Below are positions 16,297 to 25,601 of a stretch of DNA of 64,000 bases, in pieces. The notes under the pieces are model-generated. The model worked only from the letters and a program-made list of their open reading frames with translations, ran no database searches and had not been told where the DNA came from. Origin of the DNA: Pseudarthrobacter sp. IC2-21 (GTDB lineage: Bacteria > Actinomycetota > Actinomycetes > Actinomycetales > Micrococcaceae); the NCBI RefSeq assembly GCF_034048115.1, contig NZ_CP139145.1, forward strand, positions 1,302,001 to 1,366,000, in the 5' to 3' direction. Numbering within the stretch: position 1 is the stretch's first letter; every line of letters begins with the position of its first letter. Both the position numbers and the translations under genes were made by a program.

Positions 16297-17622
16297 TTGG
16301 CATTCGTAACCACGCCGGCCACGCTGGAACATGCCGTTCCGGCCATGGACAACGCCGAGGTACTCAGAATCAGAAATGACTTCCCGGTGCTTGACCAGCT
16401 GGTCAACGGCCAGCCCCTCGTGTATCTGGATTCCGGGGCCACCTCGCAGAATCCCGTAAGCGTCATCGAGGCCGAGCAGGAGTTCTACGAGCAGCGCAAC
16501 GCGGCCGTGCATCGCGGCGCGCACCACCTGGCGGTGGAGGCCACCGAAGTCTTCGAAGATGCCCGCCAGACCATCGCGGATTTCATCGGGGCGGACTACG
16601 CGGAAACAGTGTGGACATCCAATGCCACCGAGGGTCTGAACCTGCTCAGCTATTCGCTCTCAAACGCCGCCCTGTGGTCTGCCCAGGGCCGCGGCGACGC
16701 CCGGCTCAAGGAACTTGCTCCCGGCCCGGGGGACCAGATCGTGGTCACCGAAATGGAGCACCATGCCAACCTGATCCCTTGGCAGGAACTCGCTTTCCGA
16801 ACCGGCGCCACCTTGCGTTACATCCCCATCGACGATGCCGGCGCCCTTCGCCTGGACGTTGCGGCGGAGATCCTGGGCAGCAAAACCAAAGTCCTCGCCT
16901 TCACCCATGCGTCCAACGTCCTGGGAACCATCAACCCCGTCAGCGAGCTTGTGGCCCTTGGCCGGGCGGCGGGAGCGCTGGTGGTGCTGGATGCCTGCCA
17001 GTCCGCGCCGCACCTGCCGTTGAACGTCAAGGACCTCGACGTCGACTTCGCCGTTTTCTCCGGCCACAAGATGCTCGCGCCCACCGGGATCGGGGTGCTG
17101 TACGGCAAGCAGAACCTTCTGGACGTGCTGCCGCCGTTCCTCACCGGCGGGTCCATGATCACCACGGTGACCATGGAACGCGCCGAGTACCTGCCCGCGC
17201 CGCAACGCTTCGAAGCCGGTACCCAGCGCATCTCCCAGGCCGTGGCCTTGGCCGCTGCCGCCAGCTACCTCACGGAAACAGGGTTGGCCCGCGTGCACCG
17301 CTGGGAGGCGGAGCTCGGCCAGAGGATGGTGGCCGGCCTGGAAGGTATCCCCGGAATCCGCGTCCTCGGGCCCGCCGCCGGGGAGGAACGGATCGGCCTG
17401 GCCGCTTTCGACGTCGAAGGGGTGCACGCGCACGACGTCGGGCAGTTCCTTGATTCGAGGGGGATCGCCGTGCGGGTGGGGCATCATTGCGCGCAGCCGC
17501 TGCACCGCCGCCTGGGCCTGACGGCCACCACCCGGGCCAGTGCCTACCTGTACAACACCACCGATGACGTCGACGCCTTCCTTGAGGCAGTGGCCGGCGT
17601 CCGCTCCTACTTCCGCGTCTGA
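16297..17622 (+). CDS. sufS: Cysteine desulfurase, SufS family
   Basis: PLP enzyme that takes sulfur from L-cysteine to make a persulfide for Fe-S cluster assembly. 441 residues, group II (SufS-like). Visible: TSNATEGLNLL, EMEHHANLIPWQ (His stacking on PLP), DACQSAPH with the PLP Asp, SGHKMLAPTGIG with the Schiff-base Lys, and RVGHHCAQPLHRR with the catalytic Cys. TTG at 16297 is preferred over the ATG at 16264 because AAGGAG stands six bases before it. sufU follows after 25 bases. No sufBCD is in the window, so the pair probably serves a scaffold encoded elsewhere. Confidence 0.95.
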   Translation: MAFVTTPATLEHAVPAMDNAEVLRIRNDFPVLDQLVNGQPLVYLDSGATSQNPVSVIEAEQEFYEQRNAAVHRGAHHLAVEATEVFEDARQTIADFIGADYAETVWTSNATEGLNLLSYSLSNAALWSAQGRGDARLKELAPGPGDQIVVTEMEHHANLIPWQELAFRTGATLRYIPIDDAGALRLDVAAEILGSKTKVLAFTHASNVLGTINPVSELVALGRAAGALVVLDACQSAPHLPLNVKDLDVDFAVFSGHKMLAPTGIGVLYGKQNLLDVLPPFLTGGSMITTVTMERAEYLPAPQRFEAGTQRISQAVALAAAASYLTETGLARVHRWEAELGQRMVAGLEGIPGIRVLGPAAGEERIGLAAFDVEGVHAHDVGQFLDSRGIAVRVGHHCAQPLHRRLGLTATTRASAYLYNTTDDVDAFLEAVAGVRSYFRV

Positions 17623-17647
17623 CGCGGCCACCGAAGGTATACCAAAT

Positions 17648-18097
17648 ATGAGCCTTGACCAGCTGTACCAGCAGATCATCCTTGACCATTCGAAGGTCCG
17701 CCACGGCAGCGGCCTGGCCGGCGTGGAGGCGCCCCAGGGCGCCAGCACCGGACAGTCCCACCAGCTGAACCCCGTCTGTGGCGACGAAGTCACGCTGCGC
17801 GTCGCGGTGGAAGACGGCAAGGTGGCGCAGATTTCCTGGGACGGCGCCGGGTGTTCCATTTCCATGGCGTCAGCGTCCGTCCTCAGCGAACTGGGTGAGG
17901 GGCTGACCGTGGATGAGTTCCACGCGATCATCGGCAATTTCCGCGAAGTCCTGCGCTCCCGCGGGAAAGTCCACGCGGACCCGGAGATCCTCGGTGACGC
18001 GGCCGCGTTCGAAGGTGTGGCCCGGTACGCCGCGCGCGTCAAGTGCGCCATGATTTCGTGGGTTGCGGCCGAAGACGCGCTCAACCAGGCGGCCTAA
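17648..18097 (+). CDS. sufU: Fe-S cluster assembly sulfur-transfer protein SufU
   Basis: Zinc-dependent sulfurtransferase that accepts persulfide from SufS and passes it to the scaffold. The 149-residue protein has the three expected cysteines (C44 in NPVCGDEV, C69 in GAGCSISMAS, C133 in KCAMISW) and the Asp at 46 that complete the Zn/active site. ATG at 17648 is 25 bases after sufS, and a strong hairpin follows the stop, so sufS-sufU form a two-gene unit. Confidence 0.95.
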   Translation: MSLDQLYQQIILDHSKVRHGSGLAGVEAPQGASTGQSHQLNPVCGDEVTLRVAVEDGKVAQISWDGAGCSISMASASVLSELGEGLTVDEFHAIIGNFREVLRSRGKVHADPEILGDAAAFEGVARYAARVKCAMISWVAAEDALNQAA

Positions 18098-18114
18098 ACC
18101 GTTGTTTGTTAAAG

Positions 18115-18165
18115 TACGACGGCGGGCGGTTACCATTCCGAACAAGGTAACCGCCCGGCGTCGTT
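18115..18165 (+). terminator. Strong hairpin terminator after sufU
   Basis: GGGCGGTTACC (18124-18134) pairs perfectly with GGTAACCGCCC (18146-18156), extended by flanking ACGACG/CGTCGT, with an 11-base loop and a T-rich TTCGTTTTG downstream. It separates convergent genes and may work in both directions. Confidence 0.85.
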
Positions 18166-18178
18166 CGTTTTGTCCGCT

Positions 18179-18400
18179 TTAGCCCAGCAGGCCCATACCG
18201 CCGATCACGGCGGTGGCGGCTCCGAGCACCATGGAGATGCTGACGAGCACCACGTGGACGGTGAGGAACTTCGTTGCTGAGCCGTTGGCGTCGCGTGCCC
18301 GCGGATCCTTCATGACCCGGCGCAGGAACTGCGGCCAGACCACCAGCGACCAGACGCCCGCGATGATCAGCAGTAATCCGGCGAACAAGGGAAGCTGCAT
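18179..18400 (-). CDS. SCO4848-type small membrane protein
   Basis: 73 residues with two membrane segments (LPLFAGLLLIIAGVWSLVVW near the N-terminus and VHVVLVSISMVLGAATAVIG toward the C-terminus) joined by a charged loop containing RRVMKDPRARD. It resembles a conserved actinobacterial family of unknown function named after SCO4848. ATG start; only four bases separate it from the upstream DUF2505 gene, suggesting co-transcription. Confidence 0.8.
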   Translation of the reverse strand: MQLPLFAGLLLIIAGVWSLVVWPQFLRRVMKDPRARDANGSATKFLTVHVVLVSISMVLGAATAVIGGMGLLG

Positions 18401-18404
18401 GGAG

Positions 18405-18902
18405 TCAGTGGCTTTCGAGCCAGGCCTGGGCCCGCTGCGACTGGATGTTCAAAGCCTTGGCCACCATCGGCTCAGCTGCCTGGGCGATCTTGCTGCCCAG
18501 GAACGGGACGGAGGAGGTGACGTTGCCTTCGAGCTCAACACGGGTGCTGCCGCCCTCGGCAACGAGCTTTTGGACCGCAGTCACGTCGAGGGGAGCACCG
18601 GCAATTTTCAGGGTGATGTTGCTCTGCCGGGAGCCGTCAGCGGCGGGCGCTTCCCAGTTTTCCACCTGGGTGACGGTGAGCTTTTCGCCAACGAACTTGC
18701 GGGCGATCTCCGGCAGCCGGGTGGTGGGCAGTGTCCGGACGGACGTGGTGCTGAACGCGCCGGCAACGTCGCCGTCCACGGCGAAGGACTCCAGCGTGCC
18801 GCCGACAAATTCGCTGGTGTCCCGCTGGAAATCCTCGTTGGCAAAAACAGCAGCTACGCTGCCAACGGCATGCGGAAGGGTGGTGGTTGCACTCAGTGCC
18901 AT
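18405..18902 (-). CDS. DUF2505 domain-containing protein
   Basis: 165-residue soluble protein without signal peptide or membrane segments. It begins MALSATTTLPH and has an alternating beta pattern that resembles the SRPBCC-like fold ascribed to DUF2505. No catalytic residues are recognisable. The family is common in actinobacteria and of unknown function, possibly lipid or ligand binding. It probably forms a small operon with the downstream SCO4848-type gene. Confidence 0.8.
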   Translation of the reverse strand: MALSATTTLPHAVGSVAAVFANEDFQRDTSEFVGGTLESFAVDGDVAGAFSTTSVRTLPTTRLPEIARKFVGEKLTVTQVENWEAPAADGSRQSNITLKIAGAPLDVTAVQKLVAEGGSTRVELEGNVTSSVPFLGSKIAQAAEPMVAKALNIQSQRAQAWLESH

Positions 18903-18949
18903 GGATCCTCCAGTGATACGGGGTCGTTACGCTTTTTGCTCCCCACATC

Positions 18950-20473
18950 CTACGGGGCGGACGGCGTGTTCTTGGAACCGGCCTCCGCCCGCTCGGCGCC
19001 GGCGATCTTTTGTGCCGCAGTGGTAATGTTCCGGGCCATCGCCGGGAAAATCAGGCTGTGGAAGGGCAGGACGGCCAGCCAGTAAAGCCTGCCGCTCAGA
19101 CCCTTGGGAAAGAAAATGGCGCGTTGCCGGTAACGGCTCCCGCCGCCGTCGGACTCTACGGACAACTCGAGCCAGGCGCGGCCCGGCGCGCGCATCTCGG
19201 CCCGAAGCCGCAGCAGTTTCCCGCGGTCGATGCGTTCCACCCGCCACCAGTCCACCACCTCGCCGGGCGCCAGGTTGCCGGGGTGACGGCGGCCCCGCAG
19301 GAGCCCGGCGCCGCCGGTGAGCTTATCCAGCCAGCCGCGGACCTGCCACGCCAACGGCAGGGAATACCAGCCGTTACGGCCGCCGATTCCCTCGATGACC
19401 GTCCACACGTGGGCCGGGTCAACGTCGCCGTGGAACGTTCGCTCATCCACGAAGACCCTGTGGCCGGCCCATTCGGGATCGCTGGGCAGGGGATCGGCAT
19501 CCACGCCGGCGCTGGCCCAGGTAGTCTCCACCTGGCCGTCGCGCTCCTTGCCCAGCGCCAGGGCAACCGCACGCCGGTACGGAGTCAGCCCGCCCTCAGG
19601 CACGGGAATGACGGAGTCGATGTCGTGCTCGCGGGCCACGGCGTCGTGCTGCAGGGACTGGACCAGGGGCAGCGACATGGACAGGGGGATGGGTGTGGTG
19701 AGGGCTACCCACAGCCCTGCCAGTTTGGGCGCGGGGACCGGCAGTGCCAGGACCACGCGGTACGGCAGCCCGGCTTCGGCCGCGTATTCCTTCATCATGC
19801 CCGCATAGGTCAGGACCTGGCGGCAGCCGATATCAAACGTGCGGTTGATGTGGCCGGTCAGGGAGGCGGCGGCAACCAGGTAGTACAGCACGTCCCGGAC
19901 AGCGATCGCCTCAATCCTGTTGCGCACCCAACTCGGCGCCGGCATCAACGGGAGGGTTTCGGAGAGGTGCCGGATCATCTCAAAGGATGCGGACCCGGAC
20001 CCGATCACCACACCGGCCTGGAAGACCACGGCGTCCACCGGGCTGTCCAGGAACACCTTGCCCACCGCCTCGCGGGACCGCATGTGTGTGGAGAGTTCCA
20101 CGCCGGCGGGGTGCAGGCCGCCGAGGTAGACGATCCTGGCCACGCCCGCGTCCGCGGCGGCCTTCGCGGCGGTCCCGGCCATCGCCTTTTCCTTCGCCTC
20201 GAAACCCGACCCGGCAGCCATGGAGTGGACCAGGTAATACAGCACGTCGACGCCGGCGAGCGCGTCGCGGAGGGCCCCGGCGTCGTCCAGGCTGCTCTGG
20301 ACCACATCCACATCCTCCAGCCAGGGCACGCCCGCGATCTTGGCCGGCGTCCGGACCAGGACCTTCACGGTGTGCCCGGCCTCGAGCAGCCGCGGAACGA
20401 GCCGGCCCCCGATGTAGCCGGTGGCGCCCGTGACCAGGACGGTGCGCGGTGATGCTGGGGTTGTGCCGGTCAT
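18950..20473 (-). CDS. SDR family NAD(P)-dependent oxidoreductase with DUF2867 domain
   Basis: 507-residue two-part protein. The N-terminal ~300 residues are an extended/atypical SDR (NmrA-like) Rossmann domain with VTGATGYIGGRL (about 14-25) and a YYLVHSM segment. The C-terminal ~190 residues match the DUF2867 pattern (VWTVIEGIGGRNGWYSLPLA; W-rich, with a PFHSLIFPAMARN end). Such proteins are often annotated as nucleoside-diphosphate-sugar epimerases, but the substrate is unknown. ATG start at 20473, with GGAAGGAG upstream on the coding strand. Confidence 0.88.
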   Translation of the reverse strand: MTGTTPASPRTVLVTGATGYIGGRLVPRLLEAGHTVKVLVRTPAKIAGVPWLEDVDVVQSSLDDAGALRDALAGVDVLYYLVHSMAAGSGFEAKEKAMAGTAAKAAADAGVARIVYLGGLHPAGVELSTHMRSREAVGKVFLDSPVDAVVFQAGVVIGSGSASFEMIRHLSETLPLMPAPSWVRNRIEAIAVRDVLYYLVAAASLTGHINRTFDIGCRQVLTYAGMMKEYAAEAGLPYRVVLALPVPAPKLAGLWVALTTPIPLSMSLPLVQSLQHDAVAREHDIDSVIPVPEGGLTPYRRAVALALGKERDGQVETTWASAGVDADPLPSDPEWAGHRVFVDERTFHGDVDPAHVWTVIEGIGGRNGWYSLPLAWQVRGWLDKLTGGAGLLRGRRHPGNLAPGEVVDWWRVERIDRGKLLRLRAEMRAPGRAWLELSVESDGGGSRYRQRAIFFPKGLSGRLYWLAVLPFHSLIFPAMARNITTAAQKIAGAERAEAGSKNTPSAP

Positions 20474-20697
20474 GCTGACTCCTTCCAGTCACCCCGAATG
20501 CGGGGCGCTGTCACTATGCCATTCGGAGCGGCCTGGCTTCCGGACGGCCACGGATCCTGAAAGCTTAGTCCGGCCCGCGGCGCGGTAGGCTGGGATGACC
20601 CGGTATTCGCAGCGAATCCCGGCTTTTCGTGTTGCCTGCGCCGCCCTGAAACCCCACAGGGACACCACAGGCCTCAAACACCACAGGAGTTTCCGTC

Positions 20698-23600
20698 ATG
20701 ACCCTGAGCGCTTCCCGCACTGGTACTGCCACGTCCACCCCGTCGCTTACCGGACTGCGCAGCGCCCTGGCCGAGGACCGTACTTTCTCCCGCGTGAAGG
20801 CCGAGGCGCAGCGCGGGTTCGACGTCCGTGGTCAGGATTACCAGATCAGCGCACCGGCGGGACTCCGCGCCGCGCTGCTCGCGGAAATGGCGGATGGCCT
20901 GGCCGCCGCCCGTGCCGACGCCGTTGAGGGAACGCCCGACGGCGGGATCCCCCCGGTGGTCCTCGCCGTCACCGCCACCGGGCGTGAAGCCGAAGACCTG
21001 ACGGCTGCCCTCCGGGCCTACCTCCCCGCCGATTCCGTGGCCGAGTTCCCCAGCTGGGAAACCCTGCCGCACGAAAGGCTCTCACCCCGCTCGGACACCG
21101 TGGGGCGGCGGCTGTCCGTCCTGCGCCGGCTGGCGCACCCGGAAAGTTCGACGGCGGGCGCGCTCCGGGTGGTGGTGGCTCCTGTCCGCGCAGTGGTGCA
21201 GCCCATTGTGGCCGGGTTGGGGGAACTCGTTCCGGTCACGCTGAAGGTGGGCCAGGACATCCCCTTCACGGACGTGGTGCGCCGGCTGGCCGATGCCGCC
21301 TACGCCCGTGTGGACATGGTCACCCACCGCGGTGAGTTTGCCGTCCGCGGCGGCATCATCGACGTCTTTCCGCCCACCGAGGACCACCCCATCCGGGTGG
21401 AATTCTTCGGTGACGAGGTGGACCAGATGCGCTGGTTCGCGGTGGCCGACCAGCGCTCGCTCTCCGCCCCCGGCATCCATCACCCCACCGAGCTGCACGC
21501 TCCGCCGTGCCGCGAAATCCTGATCACGCCGTCGGTGATGTCACGGGCGGCGACCCTGAAGACCCAGCTTCCGGCCGCCGGCGACATGCTGGAGAAAATC
21601 GCGGGCGGAATCGCCGTGGAAGGCATGGAGTCCCTGGCGCCGGTGCTGGTTGACGCCATGGTTCCCTTTGTGGAGCAGCTGCCTGCCGGCTCCATCTCGG
21701 TGGTCATCGAACCGGAAAAGGTCCGCACCCGCGCCCATGACCTTGCGGCCACCAACGAGGAGTTCCTGGAGGCGGCGTGGTCCACTGCGTCGGACGGCGG
21801 CACGGCTCCGCTGGACCTCAGCTCGCAGGCCTCTGAAGCCCTGCACTCCGCCAGCTTCCGCTCATTGGCCGAAACCCGCGGTTTCGCCCTGGACCACGAG
21901 GTGTCCTGGTGGTCCATCACGTCCTTGGCAACCGATGAGGAGCTGCTGCCGGAAATCGACGTTCTGAACCTGCATGCCCGTGAACCGCGCGGCTACCAAG
22001 GCGACGTCGCCGAAATGATGGAATTCATCGGCTCGCACATCCGCGACCAGTGGCGGATTGTGGTGGCCACGGAGGGGCCCGGTCCCGCGCAGCGGCTCGC
22101 GGAACTGTTCCACGACGCCGATATCCCGTGCGCCCGCGTGGACGCACTGGACCACGAACCCCAGGCGGGCATCATCGAGGTGACCACGGCCGCCGTCGGA
22201 CGCGGTTTTGTCCTGGACAGCCTCAAGCTGGGGCTGCTGACCGAGGCGGACCTGCTGGGCCGGACCTCGGCGGGGTCTACGAAGGACATGCGGCGCATGC
22301 CCTCCAAACGTCGGAACGCCGTGGACCCGCTCCAGCTGGTGTCGGGGGACTCCGTGGTCCACGAGCAGCACGGCATCGGGCGTTTTATTGAGCTGATCCA
22401 GCGCAAGGTGGCAGGCGGGGGAGACGGCGTCCGCGAGTACCTGGTCCTGGAATACGCGCCGTCCAAGCGAGGTGCCCCGGGAGACCGGCTTTTTGTTCCC
22501 ACTGATCAGCTGGACCAGGTCACCCGCTACGTCGGCGGGGACACCCCCGCCTTGAGCAAGATGGGCGGCTCGGACTGGGCCAGCACCAAGTCCAAGGCCC
22601 GCAAGGCCGTCAAGGAGATCGCCGGCGAACTCATCCGGCTCTACTCCGCGCGGATGGCCTCCCGCGGCCACGCCTTCGCGCCGGACACCCCTTGGCAGCG
22701 CGAACTGGAGGAGGCCTTCCCGTACGTGGAAACGCCGGACCAGCTGACCACCATCAACGAGGTCAAGGCGGACATGGAACGCGAGATCCCCATGGACCGG
22801 CTGGTGTCCGGCGACGTGGGCTACGGCAAGACCGAGATCGCCGTCCGCGCGGCTTTCAAAGCCGTCCAGGACGGCAAACAGGTGGCGGTCCTGGTGCCCA
22901 CCACCCTGCTCGCCCAGCAGCACTACGAGACCTTCACGGAACGTTTCTCCGGGTTCCCGCTGCGGGTCAAGGCACTCTCCCGCTTCCAGAACGCCAAGGA
23001 ATCCAAGGAAACCGTGGAGGGTGTCAAGAGCGGCTCAGTTGACGTGGTCATCGGCACGCACCGGCTGCTGTCCAAGGACTTCGCGTTCAAGGACCTTGGC
23101 CTGGTGATCGTGGATGAGGAGCAGCGCTTCGGTGTGGAGCACAAGGAGGCGCTCAAGAAGATGCGCACCAACGTGGACGTCCTGGCCATGAGCGCCACCC
23201 CGATTCCGCGCACGCTGGAGATGTCGCTGACCGGCATCCGCGAAACCTCCACCCTGGCCACGCCGCCGGAAGAACGCCACCCCGTGCTCACCTACGTGGG
23301 CCCGTACACGGACAAGCAGACCTCCGCAGCCATCCGGCGTGAGCTGATGCGCGAAGGCCAGGTGTTCCTGGTGCACAACCGCGTCTCCACCATTGAGCGG
23401 ACCGCGGCGAAGGTCCGTGAACTGGTTCCGGAGGCGCGCGTGGAAGTGGCGCACGGGCAGATGTCCGAGAGCCGGCTGGAGCAGATCATTGTGGACTTCT
23501 GGGAGAAGCGCTTTGACGTGCTGGTGTGCACCACCATCATCGAAACCGGCCTGGACATCTCCAACGCCAACACCCTGATCGTGGACGGCGCGGACAAATA

Positions 23601-24396
23601 CGGGCTCTCCCAGCTGCACCAGCTCCGCGGCCGGGTGGGGCGCGGCCGCGAACGTGCCTACGCCTACTTCCTCTACCCGTCCGAGAAGCCGCTGGGCGAA
23701 GTGGCACTGGAACGGCTCAAGGCCGTGGCCACCCACAACGAGCTCGGTGCCGGCATGCAGCTGGCCATGAAGGACCTCGAGATCCGCGGTGCAGGAAACC
23801 TGCTCGGCGGCGAGCAGTCCGGCCACATCCAGGGTGTCGGCTTTGACCTGTACATCCGCCTGGTGGGCGAGGCCGTGGCGGACTACCGCGGCGACGCCGA
23901 GGAAAAGGCCGCCGAAATGAAGATCGAGCTGCCGGTGAACGCCCACCTGCCGCACGATTACGTCCCGGGGGAGCGGCTGCGCCTGGAGGCCTACCGCAAG
24001 CTGGCGTCGGCGCTGACCACCGAGGCCATCGAGGAAGTCCTGGCCGAGCTGGTGGACCGGTACGGGGAGCCGCCGCTGCCGGTCCAGAACCTCATCGCCG
24101 TGGCCCGCTTCCGGGTGGGTGCCCGCGAAGCCGGCCTGTCCGACGTCGCACTGCAGGGAAACTTCATCAAGTTCTCACCCGCCCAGCTGCCCGAGTCAAA
24201 GCTGATGCGGCTCACGCGCATGTATCCGGGTTCCCAGTCCAAGCCGGCCCTGGACGCGGTGCTGATTCCCAAGCCCAAGACCGCCCGGGTGGGCGGCCGG
24301 GACCTGCAGGACGCCGAAATCCTGGACTGGGCCAACGGCGTCATCAGGAACATCTTCTCGGACGCGCCTGCTTCCCTCGAACAGACCAGGAGCTAA
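20698..24396 (+). CDS. mfd: Transcription-repair coupling factor
   Basis: Large DNA translocase (1232 residues) that displaces RNA polymerase stalled at DNA lesions and recruits UvrA. Visible: UvrB-like N-terminal domains, an RNA polymerase-interacting (CarD-like) domain with EQHGIGRFIELIQRKVAGG at about 555-575, the SF2 helicase core with Walker A SGDVGYGKTEIA near 703-714 and DEEQRFGVEHK near 805-815, and the C-terminal TRCF domain. ATG at 20698 follows CACAGGAGTTTCC. The gene ends eight bases before the YdjM-type gene, so they are probably co-transcribed. Confidence 0.97.
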   Translation: MTLSASRTGTATSTPSLTGLRSALAEDRTFSRVKAEAQRGFDVRGQDYQISAPAGLRAALLAEMADGLAAARADAVEGTPDGGIPPVVLAVTATGREAEDLTAALRAYLPADSVAEFPSWETLPHERLSPRSDTVGRRLSVLRRLAHPESSTAGALRVVVAPVRAVVQPIVAGLGELVPVTLKVGQDIPFTDVVRRLADAAYARVDMVTHRGEFAVRGGIIDVFPPTEDHPIRVEFFGDEVDQMRWFAVADQRSLSAPGIHHPTELHAPPCREILITPSVMSRAATLKTQLPAAGDMLEKIAGGIAVEGMESLAPVLVDAMVPFVEQLPAGSISVVIEPEKVRTRAHDLAATNEEFLEAAWSTASDGGTAPLDLSSQASEALHSASFRSLAETRGFALDHEVSWWSITSLATDEELLPEIDVLNLHAREPRGYQGDVAEMMEFIGSHIRDQWRIVVATEGPGPAQRLAELFHDADIPCARVDALDHEPQAGIIEVTTAAVGRGFVLDSLKLGLLTEADLLGRTSAGSTKDMRRMPSKRRNAVDPLQLVSGDSVVHEQHGIGRFIELIQRKVAGGGDGVREYLVLEYAPSKRGAPGDRLFVPTDQLDQVTRYVGGDTPALSKMGGSDWASTKSKARKAVKEIAGELIRLYSARMASRGHAFAPDTPWQRELEEAFPYVETPDQLTTINEVKADMEREIPMDRLVSGDVGYGKTEIAVRAAFKAVQDGKQVAVLVPTTLLAQQHYETFTERFSGFPLRVKALSRFQNAKESKETVEGVKSGSVDVVIGTHRLLSKDFAFKDLGLVIVDEEQRFGVEHKEALKKMRTNVDVLAMSATPIPRTLEMSLTGIRETSTLATPPEERHPVLTYVGPYTDKQTSAAIRRELMREGQVFLVHNRVSTIERTAAKVRELVPEARVEVAHGQMSESRLEQIIVDFWEKRFDVLVCTTIIETGLDISNANTLIVDGADKYGLSQLHQLRGRVGRGRERAYAYFLYPSEKPLGEVALERLKAVATHNELGAGMQLAMKDLEIRGAGNLLGGEQSGHIQGVGFDLYIRLVGEAVADYRGDAEEKAAEMKIELPVNAHLPHDYVPGERLRLEAYRKLASALTTEAIEEVLAELVDRYGEPPLPVQNLIAVARFRVGAREAGLSDVALQGNFIKFSPAQLPESKLMRLTRMYPGSQSKPALDAVLIPKPKTARVGGRDLQDAEILDWANGVIRNIFSDAPASLEQTRS

Positions 24397-24403
24397 GGCG
24401 TTG

Positions 24404-25225
24404 ATGGGAGGACATCACGCCGCGTCGGGAGCCGCGGCGTGGGTAGCCATTGCCTCGACGGGGCCCTACACGCTGGGCTGGTATCCGCTGGACGCCACGG
24501 GCATCCTGATCGGCGGGATGGCCACGGCAGGCACGGCCCTGGTGTGCGACTGGGACCACCGCCACAGCACCGTGGCCAACTCGCTGCCGCCGCTGTCCAA
24601 CGTCATTGCCCGGGGAATTGAGAACGCCAGCGGCGGCCACCGGCAAGGCACCCACTCCATCCTCGGCGCGGCCTTCTTTGTGGTCCTGGCCATGATGGCA
24701 GGGCAGATCCAGGTGCAGACCGGCTGGGGCCTGCTGTCCGTCGGCGCCGGCCTGCTGTGCATGTTTATGATCAACATCGCGGCGAAGGCGCTGAAGCTGT
24801 TCCCCAAATCGGGGTTCATCAGCAACTGGATCTTCGCCCTGACCATGGCCGGGCTGGTGACCTGGTTCGCCCCGCACCAGTGGACATGGCTGCCGGTGTC
24901 CATGCTGACCGGTGTTGTGGTCCATATTGTGGGGGACATGATCACCACCGGGGGCGTGCCGCTGCTCTGGCCCATCGTCATCAAACCGCCCCGGTTCCTG
25001 CGCAAACTCCCCGTGCTCAACGACGTCTGGAAAGCCAACGGGGCGTTTTCGCTGCCGTTGCTGGGCCGCGCCGGCTCACGGCGGGAGTGGCTGGTGCTGA
25101 TCCCGGTGAGTGCTTACGCGATGGTGGGAATGTGCATTGCAGCCTGGGCTTCGGCCAAAGCGCATTTTCCGGCGGCCATGGTGCTGGGAAAGACCACGGT
25201 CAGCCGCCTGCTGGGTGCCGGCTGA
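24404..25225 (+). CDS. YdjM-type metal-dependent hydrolase (membrane)
   Basis: 273-residue integral membrane protein with several hydrophobic segments. It has the His/Asp motifs of the YdjM/LexA-binding inner-membrane hydrolase family: MGGHHAASGAA at the start, CDWDHRHSTVANSL near 56-69, GGHRQGTHSILG near 84-95 and VVHIVGDMITTGG near 170-182. These could bind a metal in the membrane. ATG at 24404 is chosen; a TTG three bases upstream is equally compatible with the AGGAG at 24388-24392. Substrate unknown; the link with mfd is probably positional. Confidence 0.85.
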   Translation: MGGHHAASGAAAWVAIASTGPYTLGWYPLDATGILIGGMATAGTALVCDWDHRHSTVANSLPPLSNVIARGIENASGGHRQGTHSILGAAFFVVLAMMAGQIQVQTGWGLLSVGAGLLCMFMINIAAKALKLFPKSGFISNWIFALTMAGLVTWFAPHQWTWLPVSMLTGVVVHIVGDMITTGGVPLLWPIVIKPPRFLRKLPVLNDVWKANGAFSLPLLGRAGSRREWLVLIPVSAYAMVGMCIAAWASAKAHFPAAMVLGKTTVSRLLGAG

Positions 25226-25235
25226 CCAGGAGCTT

Positions 25236-25277
25236 AAATGGCTGTGGCCCCGGATCGATCCGGGGCCACAGCCATTT
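25236..25277. terminator. Perfect 42-bp palindromic bidirectional terminator
   Basis: Both halves of 21 bases are exact reverse complements, with the tip at GGATC/GATCC. On both strands the stem base ends in ATTT/AAAT. It lies between the convergent YdjM-type gene (plus) and a small membrane protein gene (minus), fitting a shared terminator. Confidence 0.9.
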
Positions 25278-25304
25278 GCTTTACGGCAGGTACAGCGGGT
25301 TGTG

Positions 25305-25550
25305 TTACTTCCCGCCGGCCGAATCGGAGCGGCCGGTGATGGTCTGCGGGATCCAGTACGCCAGGAAGAACAGGCCCAGGCAGACGGCCATCGGCCACGG
25401 GTTGTCCAGCGTGAGGAAGGACAGCGAGTAGACGGCGCCGAGGAACAAGGCGATCATCACGACGAACAGGCCGATGCTCGTGACCAGGTTGTTCTCGTTT
25501 TCCGGGGTCTGCACCTTGGTGGTGCTGTTCGCTGTGGTCTTGCTGGACAT
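25305..25550 (-). CDS. Small two-TM membrane protein, unknown
   Basis: 81 residues with a Thr/Ser/Lys-rich soluble N-terminus (about 1-22) and two hydrophobic helices (SIGLFVVMIALFLGAVYSL near 25-43 and WPMAVCLGLFFLAYW near 52-66). I do not recognise a family. ATG at 25550 follows GAGGAACGA on the coding strand. Single gene, closed downstream by the bidirectional palindrome. Confidence 0.75.
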   Translation of the reverse strand: MSSKTTANSTTKVQTPENENNLVTSIGLFVVMIALFLGAVYSLSFLTLDNPWPMAVCLGLFFLAYWIPQTITGRSDSAGGK

Positions 25551-25601
25551 TCGTTCCTCCTCGGCCCCGCGGGGCTCAAATCTGTGGCGGCTCCTGCATT
25601 G

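Noticed and set aside
19010..20452. 480-codon plus-strand frame
   Set aside because: Lies opposite the SDR/DUF2867 gene; composition (Gly, His, Gln, Asp, Val rich) is typical of a GC shadow frame.
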